Translations under genes and position numbers: made by a program | NCBI GenBank assembly: GCA_018340375.1 | Contig: JAFFJZ010000045.1 | Coordinates: forward strand, 992,001 to 1,056,000 | Reading direction: 5' to 3' | From: Gonatopus flavifemur | Taxonomy: Eukaryota; Arthropoda; Insecta; Hymenoptera; Dryinidae | Length of the DNA: 64,000 bases | Notes under the pieces: generated by a model | The model's database searches: none | The model's input: the letters and a program-made list of their open reading frames with translations, nothing else | Told to the model about the DNA's origin: nothing | Part shown: positions 1-10,005 of the stretch, one piece after another | Position numbering within the stretch: position 1 is the stretch's first letter | How the letters are laid out: each line of letters begins with the position of its first letter

Positions 1-994
1 TCTCTTTTTGATCTCCCAATTTTTCATCCAACATTTTCTCGAATGCCTCATGTGTTTGTTTTTGCTTGAGGTTCTTCAAATTCCATCTTTTCTGCATTTT
101 CCTTTTCTTCTTCAGAGATTTGAATTTCAGAGAACATTTCATCATCAACATACTATGATCACTATCTATATCTGCACCGGGATAAGTTTTACAGTTTTTC
201 ACTTGGTTTCTAAATCTTTGTTTCACTAATATGTAATCAATTTGGTATCTTGCTGTATCTCCTGGCATTTTCCAAGTGTAGATTCTTCTTGGATGATTTT
301 CGAATAAAGTGTTTGTGATAACCATCTTATGATTTCCACAAAATTCGACTAAACGTTGTCCTCTATCGTTCCTCCTCCCTAACGCGAAATCTCCCATAAT
401 GTTGTCATCTTTTCCTTGTCCTACTACCGCATTCCAATCCCCCATCACTATCAAATTCTCTTCTCCCTTCACATATTCTATCACTCCTTCTATTTCTTCG
501 TACGTTTTTTCAATATCTCCCTCCGAATATGCAGATGTGGGCATGTATACTTGGACTATGACTGTGTCTACCGGTTTTGTTCTGATTCTAACCATCATCA
601 CACGTTCATTATGTTGCAAATAATTTTCTATTCTATTTCCTACTCTTTTATGCATTACAATTCCTACACCTGCTTGACCGTTCTTTGATCCTGTATGAAT
701 TATTCTGTAATCCCCACTCCAGAAATCGCCCTCTTGTGGCCATCTCATTTCGCTAATCCCCATTACGTCTATATTCAACCTATTCATTTCTAATTTCAAA
801 TTTTCTAATTTTCCCGCTTGCCTCAGTGATGTAACATTCCGCGCTCCGACTCGGAGAATGTTGTTTCTTTTCCCTATCCTATTCTTCGGTTTTCGTTCCT
901 TGCTGATGAAGCTTCCTCGAGCAGCCTCCACCCGGAGATCCGAACGGGAGACTAGTTTACCTCCGGAATATTTTACCCGAGAGAGCGCCATCAT
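1..994 (-). CDS. LINE polyprotein, N-terminal endonuclease part (partial)
   Basis: The frame is open from the ATG at 994 to the window edge with no stop, about 331 codons. It encodes the apurinic-type endonuclease and the start of the linker, as in the complete copy at 10026-13010. The shared start motif MMALSRVKYS and the GAxNVxSLRQAGK block are visible. An endonuclease of this type nicks the target DNA to prime reverse transcription. A few substitutions separate it from copy B, including residues in the first conserved block (R for W after GA, T for R after NV). The W to R change falls in a core endonuclease motif and could weaken the enzyme. The reading is clear; activity is unknown. Confidence 0.85.
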   Translation of the reverse strand, partial: MMALSRVKYSGGKLVSRSDLRVEAARGSFISKERKPKNRIGKRNNILRVGARNVTSLRQAGKLENLKLEMNRLNIDVMGISEMRWPQEGDFWSGDYRIIHTGSKNGQAGVGIVMHKRVGNRIENYLQHNERVMMVRIRTKPVDTVIVQVYMPTSAYSEGDIEKTYEEIEGVIEYVKGEENLIVMGDWNAVVGQGKDDNIMGDFALGRRNDRGQRLVEFCGNHKMVITNTLFENHPRRIYTWKMPGDTARYQIDYILVKQRFRNQVKNCKTYPGADIDSDHSMLMMKCSLKFKSLKKKRKMQKRWNLKNLKQKQTHEAFEKMLDEKLGDQKE

Positions 995-1342
995 GTATTT
1001 ATTAATTTGTTTGTTTGTTTTTGTTACATAATATTCCAGGTTAGGAAAAGGTTTCATTTCCTCGGGAAGTATTGAAACATGTCAAGGAAGGTAGTTTCCC
1101 CTTGCTTTCCTTCCGTTCAATTTTGCCGATGTTTCTGGCATTAGGATGATTTCGTTTCTCTCAGTTCGTATTCTTTCTCTTGAGTAGTTTATTCCACTCA
1201 AAAAGAAGATCCAACTCTGAGATACTCATCCTCCCCACCACGTAAAGGAAGCAGATACTACCAGGGATGGATAAAAAGGATATCAAGGACAGGTATCATG
1301 AATATCCCCCTGGAAGACCCGCAATCATCCACGGGGAGGAAG
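1..1342 (-). mobile_element. RTE-like LINE, copy A, 5' half cut by window edge
   Basis: This segment matches 12017-13360 base for base apart from scattered substitutions, with a constant offset of 12016 through the coding part. Both copies lose similarity at the same point, just after GGGGAGGAAG, so that point is the true 5' end of the element. The upstream region of about 340 bp (995-1342) is present in both copies. The rest of the element lies outside the window. Confidence 0.9.
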
Positions 1343-2111
1343 ACTTTCCCATACATATGAAAAAATTCTGTGATATATGGAATATTTTTCGTATATGGAT
1401 TTTATATGGATTATACATGAGTCATATATGATCATATATGGATCACATATGCATTAAATATGGATTGTATATGATTCTATGCATTTTCATATATGAATCA
1501 TATATGAATTTTATATGTATTATGTATTATATGTATTTTGAAACGCCTGTTTAAAACGCCGTGAGGGCCCCCCAAATCTCTTTTGAAAATTATGTAAAAA
1601 ATATTGTAGCACTCCTTCATGATGTAGAACAAAATTAGAGGGTGGGACGTACAGAAAACTTATTTGTTGGCAAAAAAAAAATCAAAAAACACTTTTTATA
1701 TATAAAATAAGAACCACCCTAGTGTTGATATCGTGCAGTCACTTCTTAAATGCTTGAAAGTGTGTAAATATGTTGATAACTCAAATTACGTGTTTTATAC
1801 GAAAACATTTCTTCCACTTTGAAAGTATATTCACACGCTTTTAAGCGTTTCAAAAGTGACTATACGATTCAAATGCTCTGAGCGTATTGAAATAGAACAC
1901 TTGAATGTAGAGTATCTGTTTTATATAAGAAATATCAAATTCCTATTGAAATCTATAAAAATTATATATTTTTCATACAAAAATGGATCGATCGCTTTCA
2001 AAGATTCCCATCACTACAGCGCACATGTTGAGCATATATTTCTCATCTATCAATTGTAACTGCAAGGAAAGGTGCAGGAGCTCAATATTGAAGAATAAAA
2101 GTCAATTTATT
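1343..2111. other. AT-rich spacer with CATATATG palindromes
   Basis: No gene is seen. At 1355-1545 the hexamers CATATA and ATATGA recur every 10-20 bases in both orientations, and the same motif cluster flanks the mariner at 4136-4276. The remainder is AT-rich DNA without open frames of note. Confidence 0.6.
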
Positions 2112-2310
2112 CCCAGGCAGTAACGCAGCGCATGAATTGCGTGCTTATTGCACATTGCCATAACCACGTGTGAAATGCGCTGAAATTTGCAGTTTTATGC
2201 ACTTTATTTTTCAATGAAAGTGCATTAAACAGCGCTATATTGAGTATATTGTTGAGGCGCTTGTAGGAATGTACAACAAATGCGTTTGAAGCGCTGTGTT
2301 GCTACCTAGG
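2112..2310. mobile_element. MITE, 20-bp terminal inverted repeats
   Basis: The left end CCCAGGCAGTAACGCAGCGC pairs with the right end GCGCTGTGTTGCTACCTAGG with a few mismatches. There is no coding capacity. The terminus starts CCCAGG, like other CCCAG-ended elements in this window. No target duplication could be fixed. Confidence 0.65.
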
Positions 2311-3093
2311 TTGAACTTTTATCGTGTGTCAACTAAGAATCTTTCTGGCAACAAAGCCATACACTCGCCTCACAACCTTGAAGGAGAGATTTCATCGTCG
2401 CAATCCGGGTAAGAAGCGAAATATGATTAAGTAAAGTCACAGGAATCAACCTGTCAACAGAATTTCTTATTTTTTCCTAGGAACCATTTCTTTAAAATCA
2501 TTTGGCAAAGTTTCAATGAAATCTTGCCACTTTAATTCATCACGTTAGCACACATAGCAAGCAACTGAATGAAAAAAATTTACTCTGCACGGAGAGATTA
2601 TTATATTCAAAATTGTTATAAAAGCATACCAAGGAAGAACCAGACTAGCCAAATGATACAAAATCGTACGATCACAGTTTGATCTACTAGGACAAATTTC
2701 GAAACAAGCATCAATCTTAGCACTAACGACCATGATCACGGTATTTTATATCTAATTTTATGTTTATTTTCATCTTTATGTGGTATGGTCCTTCATTACA
2801 ATTTTTTCATAGTAATTTGTGACACTATTTTTTCTACGTGTGCACTCTAATTCTGAATCCTTTTGGGGGAAGATGATGACCATACTATATCAGATTATTC
2901 CGTTTGTGTCTGTGCTGATTGGTGTGTCTTTTTACCTTCGCTATTTGATTGACATACTTGTGTTATTCGGATTCTAATTGGTGTGGCATTTTAGTCATGC
3001 GGTGATTGGTGGATTGATTGGATGACCCAAGGTAGATGACCCCATGAACGCGACCCCTCCAATGCACATTTTGATTTTCGATTTATAGTTCTT
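2311..3093. other. Spacer without recognised features
   Basis: AT-rich sequence. The short frames on both strands show no recognisable protein, promoter or repeat. Confidence 0.5.
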
Positions 3094-3325
3094 CACGGAG
3101 AAAAAACTCTAGAAACTAGCACATCAGCACTGATGACGTATCAATCGCAAGAAGTTTCACCGGTTTATTCCTTAGAACTCTTTGGAATAAAAATATGAAC
3201 CTGTGCACTCATCGCATTGCCGCATGGGATGAGCGAAGAGGTTCATGCTTGTATTTCAAGAATGTCTTCTTACGATTGATATGTGATCGGTGCTCATGCG
3301 CTAGTTCCTAATTTTTTTCTCCGTG
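3094..3325. mobile_element. MITE with about 60-bp inverted repeats
   Basis: The left arm starts CACGGAGAAAAAACT and continues through CTAGCACATCAGCAC to TCAATCGCAAGAAG. The right arm is its imperfect complement, ending TTTTTTCTCCGTG. The centre is short and non-coding. Autonomous parent unknown. Confidence 0.75.
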
Positions 3326-3639
3326 TTTTCATTCAGTGCTTCAACCTCATCCAATTATCACGATTCACTATTGCATTTGAAATCCGTTGAATTATTCCAT
3401 GCGATTCAATCAGGGTTATGAATGAGTATCGACTCTCAAAAATTGTTGAAGCGCTGCTTGAAACATTGAAAGTATTTACCATACCCCATAACGTTGATTG
3501 AGATGCGCACTCGAACAGACACAAACATCCTTCCAGTTTTAAGATAATTCACCGAAAGATGAGGGTCATCACTAATCTTTGTCTCTTCACTGGAATCATC
3601 ACGCCTATCCACGCACTCACGCTCTCGGTAGCCCCAGTC

Positions 3640-3853
3640 CGCGCGCACAGTCCTCAATGACTTCGATGGTCCATACCTTGCACCCCAATGGCACCACCTC
3701 CAAATGACCTTCAAAATGACCTCTGAGGAATTTTTCAAGGGCAGCACCATACTTCCTCCCTGGAACCCTAAACTTTTTATGGGTAACATTTTTTTCCATC
3801 TCTACTAGTTTCGGAGATATTTGACTATATCACTTAAAATGGTCCACCCTGTA
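3640..3853. mobile_element. Truncated end of a DD41D-like Tc1/mariner element
   Basis: The segment ends CACTTAAAATGG then TCCACCCTGTAT. This closely resembles the terminus of the complete DD41D element at 39146-39172 (CACTTTAAATGCC, CCACCCTGTATA). The inner part also has the GATATTT and TCAAAATGACCTC style of those long inverted repeats. Only one end is present. Confidence 0.5.
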
Positions 3854-3860
3854 TGAATGT

Positions 3861-4123
3861 ATATCGTCGGTACTATGACAAAACCTCGTATCTTGATTTT
3901 TGACGGTTTGGTCGTTCCATCGGAAAAATGGTCAGCATATGCTAATACACATATCAACAAGACTTTTATAAACAAAGAGGCCTTCGATCATTGTTGAGTG
4001 AACATAATTGATCACATACAACTTGATTATATGTATATTGAGTGTGTACTGATGATATTTCCGATGGAACCTCGATACTATCCAAAATCGAGATACGAGG
4101 TTTTGACATAGTACCGACGATAT
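3861..4123. mobile_element. MITE with about 42-bp inverted repeats
   Basis: The arms ATATCGTCGGTACTATG and CATAGTACCGACGATAT are perfect complements. Similarity continues inward through CAAAACCTCGTATCTTGATTTT. The centre contains TATGTATATTGAGTG and no gene. Confidence 0.8.
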
Positions 4124-4135
4124 GATAATGTATGA

Positions 4136-4276
4136 TTGAATATGATCACATATGGCCATTTATAGTCTCATTCATACATGATCATATATGGCCAAAATCC
4201 ATATATGCCTATATATGAGCTCATATATGTTTATATATGTTCATATGTATTTCATATATGATTCATATACGCTCAT
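4136..4276. repeat. CATATATG-type degenerate short repeat
   Basis: About ten copies of CATATATG or CATATACG-like octamers lie in 140 bp directly before the mariner, and one more follows it near 5606. The mariner inserted into this TA-rich cluster. Confidence 0.7.
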
Positions 4277-4279
4277 ATA

Positions 4280-5601
4280 CGAGGTGTGTTCAAAAAGTAA
4301 GGTGACTTTTCAAATTTCGCGGGCAACGTACTTTCGATTATCGATTTTTTTGTTTTGTTATGTTGGCACACTCTTCCCGAACATCTGTACCAAGTTTCAA
4401 GTATATAGCATTTTTTGCTTGGTTGTGAGAGGCGTAAAGGTTATAAGTGTTTTGCGTGCTCGGCGATTTCTTGCTATGGAAAAATATGGATCAAAGGATT
4501 TGCATCAAATTTTGTGTAAAAAATAAAATAAAGTGCTCCGGAACACTTAAAATGTTGACAGTAGCATACGGTGAAACTGTTCTGAGTAAAAAGAATGTTT
4601 ACAAGTGGTACAAACTCTTCCAAGATGGCCGGGAAGATGCCAATGACGAGCCTCGCTCTGGACGCCCAAGAACGTCAACAACTGATGAAAACGTTCAAGC
4701 AGTGAAGAAAATTGTTTTGGAAAATCGTCGAATCACTATCAGAGAAGTTGCTGAGGATGTTGGTTTATCGCTTGGCTCGTGCCATGAAATTTTTTCTAAC
4801 GTTTTGGGCATGAGACGTGTGTCAGCGAAGTTTGTTCCGAAATTGCTAAATTTTGACCAAAAGAACCGTCGCATGAGCATCGCTCAAGAACTGTTGGATG
4901 ACGTCAACGACGACCCAGATTTACTCAAAAGGGTCATAACTTGCGACGAATCATGGGTATGTGGTTATGATGCCGAAACCAAAGTCCAATCGTCCCAATG
5001 GAAGACCCCAGATGAGCCAAGACCGACAAAAGCACGCCAAGTTCGATCAAATGTCAAAGTTTTGCTCACTGTTTTCTTCGATTACCATGGCGTGGTGCAT
5101 CAGGAGTTCTTACCATATGGTCGTACGGTCAATAAACAGTATTATCTTGAAGTTATGCGACGTTTGCGAGAAGCAATACGAAGAAAACGTCCAGAATTGT
5201 GGAAAAATAATTCATGGCTTTTGCATCACGATAATGCCCCTGCTCACTCATCTTTGCTTGTGAGAGATTTTTTGGCCAAAAACAACACCACAATCATGCC
5301 TCAGCCACCATATTCACCGGATTTGGCCCCATGTGACTTTTTCTTGTTCCCAAAACTAAAGAGACCTATGAAAGGACGGAGATTTGCAACGATTGAAGAG
5401 ATAAAGACTGCATCGCTGGAAGAGCTCAAGGCTATACCGAAAAGTGCTTATGAGAAGTGCTTTGAGGATTGGAAAAACCGTTGGCATAAGTGTATTGTAT
5501 CTGAGGGGGATTACTTTGAAGGGGACAACATAAATATTGATAAATAAATAAATATTTTTTCTTAAAAATACAAAGTCACCTTACTTTTTGAACACACCTC
5601 G
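4280..5601 (+). mobile_element. Complete mariner transposon
   Basis: Inverted termini CGAGGTGTGTTCAAAAAGTA and its complement at the right end match over about 27 bp. Each end is flanked by TA (4278-4279 and 5602-5603), the duplication expected for Tc1/mariner. The 1322-bp length, DD34D transposase and matching ends make it a candidate autonomous copy. Confidence 0.95.
4486..5547 (+). CDS. Mariner transposase, DD34D, apparently intact
   Basis: This enzyme cuts and pastes the surrounding mariner at TA sites. I chose the start at 4486 (MDQRICIKFC) because it aligns with mariner N-termini; the upstream ATG at 4447 in the same frame would add 13 unrelated residues. The protein is 353 aa, normal for the family. 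The N-terminal third has the helix-turn-helix DNA-binding region with GRPRTSTTDENV at about 59-70. The catalytic residues are D154 (CDESW), D249 (HHDNAPAH) and D284 (LAPCDFFLFP), with 34 residues between the last two. YSPDLAP is intact and there are no internal stops or frameshifts. The first catalytic motif reads CDES where GDES is usual, with the aspartate retained. Activity is inferred, not shown. Confidence 0.95.
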   Translation: MDQRICIKFCVKNKIKCSGTLKMLTVAYGETVLSKKNVYKWYKLFQDGREDANDEPRSGRPRTSTTDENVQAVKKIVLENRRITIREVAEDVGLSLGSCHEIFSNVLGMRRVSAKFVPKLLNFDQKNRRMSIAQELLDDVNDDPDLLKRVITCDESWVCGYDAETKVQSSQWKTPDEPRPTKARQVRSNVKVLLTVFFDYHGVVHQEFLPYGRTVNKQYYLEVMRRLREAIRRKRPELWKNNSWLLHHDNAPAHSSLLVRDFLAKNNTTIMPQPPYSPDLAPCDFFLFPKLKRPMKGRRFATIEEIKTASLEELKAIPKSAYEKCFEDWKNRWHKCIVSEGDYFEGDNINIDK

Positions 5602-5603
5602 TA

Positions 5604-6339
5604 CAACCATATATGAATTATTTTTTCCCTGGTGGTTGAGACTTTTTTTGAGAATTGGGATTTTTCATTCAAATTACAGTACAGTATATTGTTATGCTAC
5701 TATCGAAGTACTAAACAATCTTTTTTATTAATTTTTTTTGCAAAAATGGCAGCTCGACAGGTGACTGGCTGGAGCACTACGAAAACTCATGGGCGTGTGG
5801 TGGGAGCGATAACTCAGTTTAAGATTGACCCAGAACAATAAATCAAGAACAATTGCTTTCTGTAACTCAAAAGCTAGTGAAATATATAGCTGTTTCAAAA
5901 ATTATATGAACCCATGTGGAAATTGCTGAAGTCGACAAATGGCCTGGTACTCACAAGGTTATACTTGTCAAACTTTGGCGGGAACAGGTGTTTCTATCCA
6001 GGGTCATTATTATTCTCAATCGGCACGACCTATTCGACGAATCTCAAACGGTATCGATTTGAGTGGACAGACAGTCTTGGGTCAGTATTAATTCGACACT
6101 GTTTGCACAAGGTTGGAATACCAGAATTTTACGATAATCGGCGCATACGAACGAAAAGTACTGATACGATTGTAGACCTTATACTTATGTAAGACGATGT
6201 TATCATGCCAACTTTTTGCCAGATTTGATAGCTTTGGTAGCTTTGGATTTGCCAGTACTGGTAATCCTGGCAGCAGTACTGGGCGAGTATCGGCCTGTGT
6301 TTTCCTTTCCCCGTGGGGATTTGTCACAAAATAACATGT
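5604..6339. other. Spacer with part of the CCAGTACTGG repeat family
   Basis: 5930-6300 resembles, in opposite orientation, 34745-35160 and 36410-36640. Shared words include CAAACTTTGGCGGGAACAGG, GACAGACAGT and the palindrome CCAGTACTGG near 6253. No gene is seen. Confidence 0.5.
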
Positions 6340-7068
6340 ATTTGAACCAGGGCTGCGGAGTCGAAGCTTCCACACAGCCGACTCCGACTCTGGACCACTT
6401 AAAATTTCCGACTCCGACTCCGGCTCTAGTGTTTATCCCCATGAATAAGGTTTCAAAAGAACCAAACTTGGACCAAAGATAGACATTATTTGTTATCGAG
6501 GTTTTTCGACCTGTGTTTCAATATTTTATTTATTGATATATTATCCAAGTTCGATTTGCTCAACATGTCGGGGCTAAAATGCAAAACAATTAACAGACTT
6601 CCAAGTCGTAACTAATTTTAATGTTCTATTACAAAATTGTATGCATGAATTATTTCTCCCATCAACATTGTTCGACAGATATAAATATTCCAAATGTTAG
6701 GAAAAAACTTCGTCAACAACTCCGAAACGATTTCCGTTCTGGTAATAAGAATAAGTGCAATATAAATCTATTAAGCAAATTAGCATGGAGTGATAGCAAG
6801 ATTCGTTGGAAACGAGCAGTATGGAGCTTTTTGAATAATTAGGTGATAATTAAGGACTTATCTTTCATTTGAAACTTGAAATTAAATGGGCGGTATTAGT
6901 GCACAGTTCACAAGCAGAACTAGGCTAGGGTTTCATTCGTAGGAATATAAGAATACGCAGAGGGAAATACATGATAAAAAAATAGAAATAGCAATAGATT
7001 CATATAATGAAACCTATGAGATATATGTATACTGAAGATTATTGTATAGATTACACGCTCACTTACTA

Positions 7069-7279
7069 CACAGAAAAAAGTATTTCTTTGGATCTAACAA
7101 ATTGTTATTTGAATAGGTTCAAAAAATATTTCTTTGACGGAAATGAATATTTTTTTCATCATAAAAATGTATTATTTGATTTTTCTCCCAAGTGACAAAT
7201 TTGTTTGTATCAAAGAAATATTCATTTTGACGTATTCAAATAACAATTTCTTAGATTCAAAAAAATGCTTTTTTCTGTG
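7069..7279. mobile_element. MITE with CACAGAAAAAA ends and TA duplication
   Basis: The termini CACAGAAAAAAG and CTTTTTTCTGTG are flanked by TA at 7067-7068 and 7280-7281. The inner arms also pair (GTATTTCTTTGGATC, ATTCAAATAACAATTTCTT). The same termini occur at 43178-43422. The TA duplication suggests a Tc1/mariner-mobilised family. Confidence 0.8.
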
Positions 7280-7768
7280 TATATAATGTAATGAATTTGT
7301 TTGAAGGCATAATAAGTTCAACTACATACATGATATTTCTTACTATTCATTATAGCTATTCCTATTTGTATTATGCATGTAATAAAAACTTCTCTCAGTG
7401 TGAAGGAGGGGAGTGGATTGCAAACTTGTAATACTGATAAAAAGAGGGATAAATCCCACACAGCAAATCAGTTCAGAAAGAGTGCAAAAAGAATTCAATT
7501 TGAATTCAATATGAATTCTTAAGAATTCTTTTTCTGCTCCTATGCCGTATACCTGTATGGGATTTCAGTGCTGCAACGACCTTAGCTCTCCTTGCAGAAA
7601 CGAAATCATTCAGAACGATTGATAGTGCAAATCTCTGATGAAAAGTGATTCGAACTTATTTAGAATCATTTGAGTCTGAAACGGGAAATTTGAGTCTAAA
7701 ATGAGAAATGTACTAATTCGAAATGTGTACATTTCTCATTGGAAAAATTTAATTTTGATAAGAATCAA

Positions 7769-8186
7769 CCCAGCAAAAAATCTGGAATGGAAAAGAATTG
7801 GAAAAGAATAGGAAAATCCTATTTTGAATTGTTTTCAATTCGAAGTTTGTGTCAAAAGAATAGAAAACAATAGAAATATTTGGATTGTAATTCTGTGTCT
7901 GGAATTCAGTTGCCATTCTTCTTTGAAGTCTTGCCCTAGAATTGAAAATCGCGATACCATTGTCATCAACAACATATTCATTCACAACATAGCAGTTGTA
8001 TTCTGAATTTGACATTAGGAAAATGAAAATTGAATAACACGTTTGGAATAAGATTTCACTTGGAATATGTTAGAATAGACAAGAATAGAATTTTTTCAAA
8101 ATGAATTCTATGACTTCAAAAATCGAATTCAAATTCTTCAATCTCAATTCTTTTCTATTCTTTTCAATTCAAGATTTTTCGCTGGG
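7769..8186. mobile_element. MITE with CCCAGCAAAAAATCT ends
   Basis: CCCAGCAAAAAATCT at the left pairs with AGATTTTTCGCTGGG at the right. The arms continue with GAATTGGAAAAGAAT type sequence. AT-rich and non-coding. Confidence 0.7.
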
Positions 8187-8589
8187 AATTCTTTGAATGA
8201 TCTCAGTTTTACGGGGACATTACATTCCCACTTAGAGATGTTCTATGACTCTCTTTCTCCATTCTCATACCTTTATATTTCCATTGATATAAAGAATTAT
8301 AGCACCTCCTTACCGAACAGATCATGAAAACAAACACATCAATTCCTACTCTCATTTCTTGATTTATCTTATTCATGTCAACAGAGAATTCTATGCATTT
8401 GATTTCGAAACATTACACTTTGAACTTCGAATCAACGTGTGGAAATACATTGTCCATAAATTCACATATGGATTCCTCGTTTGTGTTGGAGAAAAATTAA
8501 AAAAATTGTTTGCATGCAAATTTCCTCTCTCAACTGATGCACCTGAGATCCATAAGAGTTCATTATGGAACCACTGTTGGAATCTATTA

Positions 8590-8828
8590 CACTGAGAAAA
8601 AAATTAGCTTAATCAGAAGAACATATTTTTTTGATCTAAGAATATATTTTTTTTCTTATCTCAAGAAAATGTGTACTTGGAGTAAGAAAATTTTGTCTAT
8701 ATCACACTGTATAGTTTCAAACTGAGTAATTTCTTCTTTCGAAGAAAGTTCCGTTGAATCAAGAAAATATCGGATCGGACTCGGTCAGACCAATATTTTC
8801 TTAGTTTGAGATTTTTTTTCTCTCAATG
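8590..8828. mobile_element. MITE related to the CACAGAAAAAA family
   Basis: The ends CACTGAGAAAAAAA and TTTTTTTCTCTCAATG are flanked by TA at 8588-8589 and 8829-8830. The inner arms contain AAGAAAATAT in inverted orientation. This is a diverged relative of 7069-7279 and 43178-43422. Confidence 0.7.
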
Positions 8829-8924
8829 TAATATGAGTTTATTGCAATTAAATGATCAGAAGATTGTATATGTGTATTTTCAAAAATGAGTCGAAGGAAT
8901 GAAAATATATTCCAAAGAGCACAC

Positions 8925-9090
8925 GAAGTTCTCTGAATGTTTTAAAAACATGGCCTAGGTTCTGCGAGTCTTAACCTCCAAAAGCACATACTTTTACAGC
9001 ATTTTCACTTTTGATGCAGCAAAACACGTTCTGAAAACGTTCTTTTCATATACTACAGGACGTTCTCGTAATATTTCTCTAACGTACTTT
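8925..9090. mobile_element. Partial AACGTTC-family MITE
   Basis: It contains GAGCACACGAAGTTCTC, GATGCAGCAAAACACG, ACTACAGGACGTTCTCG and AACGTACTTTCAT in the same order as the first half of 13443-13865. The second half is missing. Confidence 0.6.
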
Positions 9091-9247
9091 CATAAAAACT
9101 AACTTTTTTTATAAGGAGTCGAAAGTGGAGTCGGAGTCGATGAAATAACATTCGACTCCGACTCCCCTTTCGACTCCATCCATCATTCCACGACTTCTCG
9201 ACTACGACTCCGACTCCCGACTCCGACTCCACAGCCCTGATTTGAAC

Positions 9248-9621
9248 AAAAAAAAAGTAGTTTGTCACCCTAAATTGTGTTCCTCAATGTTGGATAAAAA
9301 ACGCAACTATTGATATTCCGAAAAAACCATACGTATTTCATCATGCAATGATAAGAAAATCGAGGCGATTTCCAAAATACAGTCCCAAAATAAACAGGTT
9401 TAAAGTTTTCGTAACGATTTAGTTATGAATCAAAATGATTTCAATGAAAATTACTTTGAATCAGTGATACCAGACTCATATAGTATCCCTTTGACATACA
9501 ATTTATTGACATCTGCTTCCTTCCAACAGGTGAATCTGCGCAGGTAAACAGTCCAAGATTTCGTTTTCGAAAGTCGCCGCGCTAGAACGTTGACGCGCTG
9601 TGCGCGTCTACACTTCCACCG
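9248..9621. other. Spacer without recognised features
   Basis: AT-rich sequence between the hAT element and the next MITE. No supported gene. Confidence 0.5.
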
Positions 9622-9911
9622 CACACAGCATATCAGTTCTAAAAGATATCTCAAGCCAAATTTAATAAGTCTTATGCAACACGAAAAGATATCTTCAAGA
9701 GATCTAAAACAGTTCTTATTTCCAAAAGATTTCTATAAGATGTCTGAAGGATATAATCTCGAAAGAAAAGTTTCAGATCTTCTGAAAGATATCTTTTAGA
9801 AGTAAGAACTGTTTTAGACATCTTAAGGATATCTTTTCATGTAACACAAGACTCTTTTGACCTTTTCTGAACAGTTCCTCAAGATATCTTGACGACCAAA
9901 AGTGCTGTGTG
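9622..9911. mobile_element. Palindromic MITE with AAGATATCTT motifs
   Basis: The ends CACACAGCA and TGCTGTGTG pair. The interior is an imperfect palindrome built from AAGATATCTT and CTAAAACAGTTCTTA (with complement TAAGAACTGTTTTAG), so the whole element can fold into a long hairpin. Confidence 0.75.
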
Positions 9912-10005
9912 GGATGCTTCAAAAATTGCCTTTCCCCTTCAGATATCGATTGTCAACCCACGGTATATCATTTCCATGTCCACAGATAGAACTTGAAGCC
10001 AAAAA

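Larger units (their letters stand above)
6348..9239. mobile_element. Non-autonomous hAT element, 2.9 kb
   Basis: The termini are CAGGGCTGCGGAGTCG and the complementary CTCCACAGCCCTG. They are bounded by a perfect 8-bp duplication ATTTGAAC at 6340-6347 and 9240-9247, diagnostic of the hAT superfamily. Both subterminal regions are packed with GACTCC/GGAGTC repeats, a usual location for transposase-binding sites. No hAT transposase domain is recognisable inside. The interior holds at least three nested MITEs (7069-7279, 7769-8186, 8590-8828) and a fragment of the AACGTTC family, so the element is old or carries unrelated cargo. Confidence 0.9.

Noticed and set aside
4476..4526. An alternative ATG at 4476 in another frame, suggesting a frameshift at the mariner N-terminus
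   Set aside because: The other frame, starting at 4486, aligns with known mariner N-termini through IKFC and AYGE, so no shift is needed.
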